A stretch of DNA of 56,988 nucleotides from an uncultured Lachnospira sp. (GTDB taxonomy: Bacteria; Bacillota; Clostridia; Lachnospirales; Lachnospiraceae): assembly GCA_910587485.1 (NCBI GenBank), contig CAJUKN010000017.1, positions 1-56,988 on the forward strand, written 5' to 3'. This document shows positions 50,233 to 56,988 of the stretch, piece by piece. Below the pieces are notes generated by a model. That model ran no database searches. It saw only the letters and a program-made list of their open reading frames with translations, and was not told the DNA's origin. The translations under genes and the position numbers were made by a program. Numbering within the stretch: position 1 is the stretch's first letter; each line of letters begins with the position of its first letter.

Positions 50233-52692
50233 ATGCAAAGTAGATTTACAAAAAAAGCACAAGAAGCATTAAATCACGCGACTGAAGCGGCTACTGTGCT
50301 TGGACATAGTTATATTGGGTCAGAACACATTTTAATAGGTTTGATACAGACAGAGGATTGTCTGGCATCAGCAGTATTACAAAGTTTTGATGTGACAGAT
50401 GAAAAGATTATTAATTTAGTATATCAGCTTATTGCGCCAGAATCGGCTGTTGGTATGAAAGAACCATCTGGCTATACGCCAAGGTTGAGAAGGATTCTTG
50501 AAAATGCTGCAAAAGAAGCTATACGATTTAAATCAGACTTGATTGGAACAGAGCATATTTTAATAGCAATTATCAAAGAGTCAGAAAGTGTTGCTGCACG
50601 TTTGCTTACTACAATAGGAGTGAATATTAAAAAATTATATATTGATATTCTTGTGGCAATGGGTGAGGATGCCAACAATTATCGTGATGATATGCATGGT
50701 AATAAAAAGAATAATGGCAAGAAAAAGACGCAAGTATTGGAACAGTACAGCAGAGATTTAACAGAAATGGCAGCACATGGAAAACTTGACCCAGTGATTG
50801 GCAGAACCGAAGAAATTAATCGAGTGATTCAGATTCTTAGCAGAAGAACAAAGAATAATCCTTGCCTTATTGGCGAGCCGGGAGTAGGAAAAACAGCTAT
50901 TGCAGAAGGATTGGCAGCCAAAATTATTCAAGGGGACGTACCTGAAACGATTAAAGATAAGAGGGTTCTTACATTAGACTTGTCAGGTATGGTGGCAGGT
51001 TCTAAATATAGAGGCGAATTTGAGGAAAGAATCAAGCGAGTTATCAGCGAAGTTCGCGATGATGGTAATGTGTTGCTGTTTCTTGATGAGCTTCATACAA
51101 TTATTGGTGCTGGTGGTGCGGAAGGGGCAATTGATGCATCAAATATACTTAAGCCATCATTAGCACGAGGTGAAATTCAGCTTATTGGAGCAACAACACT
51201 TGAAGAATACCGCAAATATATTGAAAAAGATGCTGCATTAGAAAGACGTTTTCAGCCTGTAAAAGTAGAAGAACCAACAGTAGATGAGGCGATTCAAATA
51301 TTAATGGGACTGCGCAAGAGATATGAAGAACATCACAATGTTACAATTGATGATGCAGCAGTTATTGCTTCTGTTAAACTTTCAAAAAGATATATTAACG
51401 ACCGATTTTTGCCAGATAAGGCGATTGATTTGATTGATGAGGCATCCTCAAAGACAAGATTGACTGCTTATGTTATGCCTGAAAGTATCAAAAAGATAGA
51501 AGAAGATATTAAAAAACTGGACGAGAAAAAGGAAGAGGCGATTAAAAATGAAGCCTATGAGGAAGCAGGGGAAATTAAAAAGTTACAGAACAAAAAGCGT
51601 CAAAAATTAGATAAACAGATGATGGAATGGCAGGAGAAAAGAAGCAGTGCAAATTTGAATGTAGGAGAGGAAGAGATTGCAGAAATTGTTTCTACATGGA
51701 CAAAAATTCCAGTGTCTAAGATTGCACAGACAGAATCAGACAGACTTTTGAAATTAGAAGAGACGCTTCATCAGAGAGTTATCGGACAAGATGAAGCAGT
51801 AACTTCTGTTGCAAGAGCAATAAGAAGAGGGCGTGTAGGCTTAAAAGACCCTAACAGACCTATTGGTTCATTTTTGTTTTTAGGACCTACAGGAGTTGGT
51901 AAAACAGAGCTTTCAAAGGCATTGGCGGATGCGATGTTTGGCACAGAAAATGCGTTGATTCGTGTTGATATGTCTGAATTTATGGAAAAGCATACCGTGT
52001 CAAAATTAATTGGTTCACCTCCGGGATATGTGGGATATGATGAGGGCGGTCAATTATCGGAAAAGGTACGAAGAAATCCTTATTCTGTCATTTTATTTGA
52101 TGAGATTGAAAAAGCGCATCCAGATGTATTTAATGTACTTTTGCAAGTACTTGATGACGGACATATAACAGATTCAACAGGTCGTGTTGTTGATTTTAAA
52201 AATACAGTAATTATTATGACATCCAATGCAGGGGCAGAAAATATAGTAGAACCAAAAAAACTTGGCTTTGCAACAGCAAATGATGAGAAATTTGAGCATG
52301 AAAATATGAAAAACAAAGTAATGGACGAAGTAAAGCGTATTTTCAAGCCTGAATTTATTAACCGAATTGATGAGATTATTGTATTCCATACATTAAATAA
52401 GGCTCAGATAGGAGAAATTGTAGATATTATGATTCGTTCTGTCAATAAGAGAATGATGGAACAGATGAAGTTATCTATTGAATTAGACGAGGATGCCAAA
52501 AATTATATTGTTGATAAAGGCTATGATGTAAAATATGGTGCCAGACCACTTAGAAGAACGATTCAAAATGATATTGAAGATGCACTTGCTGAAAAGATAT
52601 TAGAAACAAAGGTAAAAGCAGGCAATAGACTGCTTGCTACAGTAAAAGATGGCAAATTGAGCTTCACAACAAAGAGAGGTATCAATAAGTAA
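50233..52692 (+). CDS. clpC: ClpC ATPase, unfoldase of the Clp protease
   Basis: 819 residues, Hsp100 class. Two N-domain repeats (about 1-145), the first AAA+ module with GEPGVGKT (about 215-222) and LLFLDELHT, a middle coiled region with a UVR-like segment (EEAIKNEAYEEAGEIKKLQN, about 430-460), and the second AAA+ module with GPTGVGKT (about 553-560) and the LGF loop (KKLGFA, about 675) that docks on ClpP. It unfolds substrates, including arginine-phosphorylated ones from McsB, and feeds them to ClpP. GGAGG precedes ATG 50233. No CtsR box (GGTCAAA repeat) is seen before it; the leader is the family D repeat. Confidence 0.96.
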   Translation: MQSRFTKKAQEALNHATEAATVLGHSYIGSEHILIGLIQTEDCLASAVLQSFDVTDEKIINLVYQLIAPESAVGMKEPSGYTPRLRRILENAAKEAIRFKSDLIGTEHILIAIIKESESVAARLLTTIGVNIKKLYIDILVAMGEDANNYRDDMHGNKKNNGKKKTQVLEQYSRDLTEMAAHGKLDPVIGRTEEINRVIQILSRRTKNNPCLIGEPGVGKTAIAEGLAAKIIQGDVPETIKDKRVLTLDLSGMVAGSKYRGEFEERIKRVISEVRDDGNVLLFLDELHTIIGAGGAEGAIDASNILKPSLARGEIQLIGATTLEEYRKYIEKDAALERRFQPVKVEEPTVDEAIQILMGLRKRYEEHHNVTIDDAAVIASVKLSKRYINDRFLPDKAIDLIDEASSKTRLTAYVMPESIKKIEEDIKKLDEKKEEAIKNEAYEEAGEIKKLQNKKRQKLDKQMMEWQEKRSSANLNVGEEEIAEIVSTWTKIPVSKIAQTESDRLLKLEETLHQRVIGQDEAVTSVARAIRRGRVGLKDPNRPIGSFLFLGPTGVGKTELSKALADAMFGTENALIRVDMSEFMEKHTVSKLIGSPPGYVGYDEGGQLSEKVRRNPYSVILFDEIEKAHPDVFNVLLQVLDDGHITDSTGRVVDFKNTVIIMTSNAGAENIVEPKKLGFATANDEKFEHENMKNKVMDEVKRIFKPEFINRIDEIIVFHTLNKAQIGEIVDIMIRSVNKRMMEQMKLSIELDEDAKNYIVDKGYDVKYGARPLRRTIQNDIEDALAEKILETKVKAGNRLLATVKDGKLSFTTKRGINK

Positions 52693-52811
52693 TTTTGTGC
52701 AGTTTACAAAATGTTCATTATTAGTCCACCATTTTACACTAGAATATCCGAAGGAAGTATTGTATAATCATTTTATGAAATACGGACGCTAAATTTGAGG
52801 AGGACTTTTAG

Positions 52812-53225
52812 ATGGCAGTAGTAGAGGAATTAATTGATTCAGAAAAAGATGGTGGGCTTAGTTTTGGTAATTATAAGCTTAATGTTAAATCAAAAAAGTC
52901 AGATTATGAGTATTGTGGAGATATGTATAAGGTAAAGACTTTTAATGAGATTACAAAACTAGAACGTAATGGTTCATTTGTTTATGAGTCTGTTCCGGGA
53001 ACAGCCGTAAATAATTTTAAGGCTACCGCTGATGTTGTTACATTTTTTGTTGAGGGTGTCGATGATGCACAGATTACACTTGAATTGGAGGAAGGATCTT
53101 CATATGCCATTACGATTGATGGAGAAGATGTAGGCACGATGACGACAAATATGGGTGGCAAGTTGGTATTTTCTGTTGAATTTGATAGTGATACAAGAGT
53201 AGCTGTTGAGATAAAAAAAGTTTAA
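52812..53225 (+). CDS. Conserved small protein between clpC and radA
   Basis: 137 residues, soluble, acidic. MAVVEELIDSEKDGGLSFGN opens it, and YKVKTFNEITKLERNGSFVY then SVPGTAVNNF follow; the second half is all beta (ITLELEEGSSYAITIDGEDV). Lachnospiraceae genomes carry close relatives that are sometimes labelled endosialidase, but no catalytic residues support that name. A TATAAT at 52762-52767 could be part of its promoter, with no good -35 box. GAGGAGGA precedes ATG. Closed by the strong terminator at 53316. Confidence 0.75.
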   Translation: MAVVEELIDSEKDGGLSFGNYKLNVKSKKSDYEYCGDMYKVKTFNEITKLERNGSFVYESVPGTAVNNFKATADVVTFFVEGVDDAQITLELEEGSSYAITIDGEDVGTMTTNMGGKLVFSVEFDSDTRVAVEIKKV

Positions 53226-53315
53226 CAGGGACATAAAATTTACCCAAATAGACAAAACGTTTATTTAAAAGGGAAGCACGTTCAAATTAAAGTTAAATAT
53301 GAGTTTTATGTGATG

Positions 53316-53370
53316 AAGCTGCCACATTAAGCAAAAATATTTAAGGCTTAATGTGGCAGCTTTATTTTTA
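53316..53370 (+). terminator. Strong terminator before radA
   Basis: AAGCTGCCACATTAAGC and GCTTAATGTGGCAGCTT pair perfectly (17 bp), followed by TATTTTTA. Confidence 0.88.
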
Positions 53371-53421
53371 TGAGTAAGGAGACAAGTGTCATATTAAAGC
53401 AGCGCAGAAATGGAGGGGTTT

Positions 53422-54804
53422 ATGGCAAAAGTTAAAGATACAGCATTTTTTTGTAATGAATGTGGATATGAATCTGCAAAATGGTTTGGACAATGTCCTG
53501 CATGTAAGCAGTGGAATACTTTTGTGGAAGAACCTGTGTCAAAGAGTACAAATGTAAAGGGGGTTGTTAAGACCTCTTTGCGAAATTCAGATATAAAAAA
53601 AGGTACGCCTGTACAATTATCAACTGTTCATTCTACAGATAAGGATAGAGTGACAACGGGTATCAAAGAATTTGACCGTGTATTAGGGGGCGGTATTGTA
53701 AGCGGCTCATTAATATTAGTGGGAGGAGACCCAGGTATTGGCAAATCAACATTACTTTTGCAAATGTGTCATAATCTTTCTAAAAGTGGAAAAAAAGTAT
53801 TGTATATATCAGGTGAGGAGTCTTTGACCCAGATAAAGCTTCGCGCTGAGCGAGTAGGAACAATAAGCGAGGAGTTAATGGTTTTATGTGAAACGAGCCT
53901 TGAAGTAATAGAGGGAACGTTAAAGTCAGAAAATCCTCAAGTTGTAATTATTGATTCAATACAGACGATGTATCGAGAAGAAATTAGTTCAGCGCCGGGA
54001 AGTGTGGGACAGGTTCGCGAGACGACAGCTATTCTTATGCAGTTAGCAAAAGGTTTAAATATCAGCATTTTTATTGTGGGACATGTAACAAAAGAAGGTG
54101 TTGTTGCAGGTCCGCGCGTACTGGAACATATGGTTGATACGGTCCTTTATTTTGAGGGGGACAAATATGCTACATATCGAATTTTGCGAAGTGTAAAGAA
54201 TCGATTTGGTTCTACGAATGAAATTGGTGTATTTGAGATGCAAGAAAGCGGATTAGTTGAGGTGACAAATCCATCAGAGTATATGCTTACTGGGAAACCA
54301 GAAAATGCGTCAGGTTCTATTGTTGTTTGTCTGCTTGAGGGAACAAGACCTTTGCTTGTAGAGATTCAAGCATTAGTATGTGATTCTAACTTTGGTTTGC
54401 CTAGAAGAACTGCCGCAGGAACGGATTATAATAGAGTTAATTTATTAATGGCAGTCTTAGAAAAAAGAGCAGGCATTCATTTGTCTGCAAGTGATGCTTA
54501 TGTCAATATAGCAGGAGGTGTAAAAGTAAATGAGCCAGCCATTGACCTTGGCATCGTGATGGCTATAGCAAGCAGTTTTCGCAATAAAATAGTAGATGAT
54601 AAAACGATTATTTTTGGAGAAGTTGGACTTGCTGGAGAAGTCCGAGCAGTAAGCCAGCCACAGATTCGAGTAAATGAGGCAATAAAACTTGGCTTTAAAA
54701 TATGTATTCTTCCATCTGTATGCTTGAAAAATATTAAAGAAACTGATAAAATTACATTAATTGGTGTACGTAATATTATAGAGGCCATAAAGTTAATAGA
54801 ATAG
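53422..54804 (+). CDS. radA: RadA, DNA branch-migration ATPase
   Basis: 460 residues. The zinc finger has C11, C14, C25 and C28 (CNECG ... CPAC); Walker A is GGDPGIGKST (about 101-110); the RadA motif KNRFG lies near 258-262; the C-terminal third is the Lon-protease-like ring domain. It helps recombination repair by moving strands from RecA joints. ATG 53422 is used: GGAGGGG lies just before it, within the longer frame starting 53410. It is near clpC and mcsB, as in many Firmicutes. Confidence 0.95.
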   Translation: MAKVKDTAFFCNECGYESAKWFGQCPACKQWNTFVEEPVSKSTNVKGVVKTSLRNSDIKKGTPVQLSTVHSTDKDRVTTGIKEFDRVLGGGIVSGSLILVGGDPGIGKSTLLLQMCHNLSKSGKKVLYISGEESLTQIKLRAERVGTISEELMVLCETSLEVIEGTLKSENPQVVIIDSIQTMYREEISSAPGSVGQVRETTAILMQLAKGLNISIFIVGHVTKEGVVAGPRVLEHMVDTVLYFEGDKYATYRILRSVKNRFGSTNEIGVFEMQESGLVEVTNPSEYMLTGKPENASGSIVVCLLEGTRPLLVEIQALVCDSNFGLPRRTAAGTDYNRVNLLMAVLEKRAGIHLSASDAYVNIAGGVKVNEPAIDLGIVMAIASSFRNKIVDDKTIIFGEVGLAGEVRAVSQPQIRVNEAIKLGFKICILPSVCLKNIKETDKITLIGVRNIIEAIKLIE

Positions 54805-54906
54805 ATAATGTACAGATATCTTTAGAGATTGTGTAGCAGGCTAAATGGTCGGAATTTTTACAATATAAAATTAATGTACATAGTGTATTTTAAAGAGGAG
54901 GGGGAT

Positions 54907-55542
54907 ATGGAAAATATAGAAATCATTAATAATTTAACAAATATTCTTAATGGACTTGATGATTCACAAGAAAAATTGGAAAAGGATGCATTTGATGTTA
55001 TTAATTCATCAGATACATCGCTTAATTTAATTAAGGAAAGTATTAGTAGCATTGAAGAAATACTAAAGATGATTGATACATTAAATAGTGTGGTAGAGCA
55101 GTCTTCAGCAAAAATTAAAGAATTGGTTGAATTATCAGGCAATATTGAAGAATTTGCAACCGTTATCAGTAATATATCTAAGAGAACAAATATACTTTCG
55201 TTAAATGCTTCCATTGAGGCTGCTAGAGCGGGAGAACATGGGCGTGGATTTGCAGTGGTGGCGAGTGAAGTTAGAAGTCTTGCTTCACAGTCTTCAAAAT
55301 CTTCAAAAGAAATAACAGATACCATTGCAAAGATTCAGACTTCTGTTGATGAAACGGTTATTTCAATGAAATCCATATTTGACAATGCCACAGCACAAAA
55401 GGATAAGGCGGATTCTGTTGGAAAGATTTTAAATAAGGTCGTTGATGCTGCCTATACTGCAAATGAGTTGGCGCGTAATATTGAAAATGAGATTGCTTAT
55501 CAGAGAGAGATTACAGATGAGGCAAAGAATGCTTTGAGGTGA
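54907..55542 (+). CDS. Soluble methyl-accepting chemotaxis signalling domain
   Basis: 211 residues, all helical, with no membrane span or sensor domain. ISKRTNILSLNASIEAARAG (about 97-116) then EHGRGFAVVASEVRSLASQS is the conserved hairpin tip that binds CheA/CheW. The flanking helices are long coiled coils. Only about 80-90 residues lie before the tip, so the signal must come through a partner or from the cytoplasm. AGGAGGGGG precedes ATG 54907. It follows radA by 102 bp and converges with an acetyltransferase gene. No other chemotaxis genes are in the window. Confidence 0.85.
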   Translation: MENIEIINNLTNILNGLDDSQEKLEKDAFDVINSSDTSLNLIKESISSIEEILKMIDTLNSVVEQSSAKIKELVELSGNIEEFATVISNISKRTNILSLNASIEAARAGEHGRGFAVVASEVRSLASQSSKSSKEITDTIAKIQTSVDETVISMKSIFDNATAQKDKADSVGKILNKVVDAAYTANELARNIENEIAYQREITDEAKNALR

Positions 55543-55580
55543 TGGTTTATTGATAAGGGGGAAAAGCTTTGTATTATTAA

Positions 55581-55626
55581 TGTCATGAAGTGGCAATAAG
55601 GTTATTAGATTACCATTTCATGACAT
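55581..55626. terminator. Hairpin between convergent genes
   Basis: TGTCATGAAGTGG (55581-55593) pairs with CCATTTCATGACA (55613-55625 region), 13 pairs with one G-T. Without a long T run; probably a bidirectional terminator. Confidence 0.55.
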
Positions 55627-55737
55627 AATTGTTATATTAATATGTTATATAGAAGGTTTCTGTTTTTTAACAATCTTTACTTGTTCGTTGTTCTCTGTTT
55701 ATTTATAGTATAAGTTTAAAGGTATTTTATAAAATTT

Positions 55738-56655
55738 TTAATCATTAATATGTTTTTCTATAAAAGTATTGATGTCATCAAAAAAGTCAGAATAGCAAGC
55801 TCGTATTTTTTCGTCAGACCAATTCCACCATTGAATTTCATTAAGCGCTTTTATTTGCTCTTGATTGTATCGATATCGAATAATTCGTGCAGGCACTCCA
55901 ACAACAACCGCATAATCAGGAACAGGTTTGGTAATAATGCTTCCAGCACCAGCAATAACTCCATTTCCAATATCAGAGCCGTTTGTTATCAGGACGCCAT
56001 GTCCTAACCAGACATCATTTCCTATGTTAATTCTTTTCATTTTTTTAACGGTTCCTCTTGGTGTGACTCCGGGAAAAAACCAACCACATTCAAAACAATC
56101 TTCATAAGTTTTATAATCACCATATTGTAAGTATAAATTTATGCTTGGATTATAATATATAAATGGATGTGTGGATATGTAATCAACAGCATGGTTTTCT
56201 ACAACATTTGTGTATGCAGCAAAAGAAGAAAATGCTCCTACAGACTCGACAAGGAAATGATTACATAAAGGACCATAACTATATTTTCCACATTTGGTCA
56301 ATTTAGGTACCTCTATTTCTGTATCAAAAACAGAATAGATAGCATTATCTGATATATATTTTTTAAGCATTTGTAATAAAAAAATATTTTTTGTATTATT
56401 GCATGTATATAGAACTGCATATTCATATTGATTTATATGTTCTAAATATTCAATAGATTTTATCGAATTATTGTATTTTGAATAATAGTTATCAATAATA
56501 AAAGCTTCCGTTATTCCATAACATGTATTTAATATTCTTTTTACTAATTGTCCGCCTTCACCATAAGGAAAAATAATTATTTTTGATTCTTTTTTATCTT
56601 TAATTACTTGTTCTATTGTTTTTTTAATTTTGTTTATTTGTGTTATATCTTCCAT
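55738..56655 (-). CDS. Hexapeptide-repeat acetyltransferase (CatB/XAT-like) with an N-terminal Rossmann-type domain
   Basis: 305 residues. Residues about 20-115 look like a small nucleotide-binding or sugar-enzyme domain (KIIIFPYGEGGQLVKRILNT, AFIIDN). The rest is a left-handed beta-helix: FLVESVGAFSSFAAYTNVVE, GNDVWLGHGVLITNGSDIGN and AGAGSIITKPVPDYAVVVGV, with PARIIRYR and the WWNW-x-x-x-KI tail typical of the xenobiotic acyltransferase branch. The catalytic His is probably in NHAVDYISTHPF. It acetylates a sugar or small-molecule hydroxyl with acetyl-CoA. The two-domain form resembles enzymes of surface polysaccharide synthesis. Confidence 0.85.
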   Translation of the reverse strand: MEDITQINKIKKTIEQVIKDKKESKIIIFPYGEGGQLVKRILNTCYGITEAFIIDNYYSKYNNSIKSIEYLEHINQYEYAVLYTCNNTKNIFLLQMLKKYISDNAIYSVFDTEIEVPKLTKCGKYSYGPLCNHFLVESVGAFSSFAAYTNVVENHAVDYISTHPFIYYNPSINLYLQYGDYKTYEDCFECGWFFPGVTPRGTVKKMKRINIGNDVWLGHGVLITNGSDIGNGVIAGAGSIITKPVPDYAVVVGVPARIIRYRYNQEQIKALNEIQWWNWSDEKIRACYSDFFDDINTFIEKHIND

Positions 56656-56781
56656 GAATAAATCCTTTCTTAAAAGTAAATAAAATTAATAAAGAGTACT
56701 TTTTATTTTAAAAAACCAAATTTTAAACTATGTAATTATATAAATAAAAAAAATAAAAATCAATATACAAATTTATTTTAA

Positions 56782-56908
56782 TCTCATCAAGAAAGTCCCC
56801 CCCACTTCAATGCTACAGATATAAGTGGTGGGTGGGGACTTGCGTTGCAATAGCAAATAGATAGTTTGAGCAGGTAGCGTAGCGGATTGCGAATATCCGC
56901 TTTGACAC
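56782..56908 (+). repeat. Family A structured repeat, copy 3
   Basis: AAGTCCCC pairs with GGGGACTT and the inner CCACTT with AAGTGG; the second hairpin AGCGGAT/ATCCGCT is perfect here. Best-preserved copy of the family. It lies between the acetyltransferase start and a promoter pointing out of the window. Confidence 0.85.
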
Positions 56909-56957
56909 AAAGATTCAAAAAATATAAAATTAAAAGTAAAAAAATATAAAAAAGTTG

Positions 56958-56986
56958 TTGACAGGATTCGACTGAAATGATAATAT
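56958..56986 (+). promoter_or_regulatory. Promoter reading out of the window
   Basis: TTGACA (56958-56963), a 17-bp spacer and TAATAT (56981-56986). The gene it serves lies beyond the right edge. Confidence 0.65.
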
Positions 56987-56988
56987 AA

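Overview
The window is AT-rich DNA with strong AGGAGG-type ribosome sites. It carries a mcsA-mcsB-clpC/radA block, an HD-GYP protein, a SpoVB-type flippase, a dockerin-bearing BspA-like protein and a Cys/Gly-rich small protein. Together these point to an anaerobic gut-type Clostridia, most likely Lachnospiraceae. That placement is inferred from gene families only; no rRNA or tRNA gene was seen.

Bases 1-12.5 kb are an accessory, decaying region. It opens with the 3' end of an Rpn-family nuclease gene followed by two partial copies of its C-terminal module. Next come a long 21-bp-period repeat array (about 1.79-2.48 kb), a minimal tyrosine recombinase, and a large serine recombinase broken by an in-frame stop. 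A DUF2971 gene sits between diverged direct repeats, followed by a GIY-YIG nuclease, an IS200/IS605 remnant, and a minus-strand pair whose base composition differs from its neighbours.

Bases 12.5-31.8 kb are mostly ordinary chromosome. They hold a lipoprotein, a self-regulated TetR/flavoprotein/FMN-binding operon, an HD-GYP phosphodiesterase, a ZIP transporter, a serine resolvase, an O-antigen-ligase-type polymerase, an asparaginase and an SGNH esterase. A tight operon follows (nitroreductase, beta-CASP nuclease, lipid kinase, and a fused sugar-phosphate enzyme with a degenerate nucleotidyltransferase domain), then an AP2/HNH-like gene and tyrA.

Bases 31.8-41.4 kb hold a probable type I toxin/antisense-RNA pair and a secreted leucine-rich-repeat/dockerin protein. 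The latter gene is switched out of frame by a G8 tract just after its signal peptide, and is flanked by a BrnT/BrnA module and a broken second copy of brnA. After these come leuS and a DUF433/DUF5615 toxin-antitoxin-like module.

Bases 41.4-57 kb hold a minus-strand operon of small unusual proteins ending in the Cys/Gly-rich gene, then a plus-strand series: glycosyltransferase-GtrA fusion, phosphodiester glycosidase, membrane-anchored protein, flippase, mcsA, mcsB, clpC, a small conserved protein, radA and a soluble chemoreceptor signalling domain. A minus-strand hexapeptide acetyltransferase closes the window. Two families of dispersed structured repeats recur: family A at 17.0, 18.2 and 56.8 kb, and family D at 24.4 and 50.1 kb. 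The second D copy lies between mcsB and clpC.
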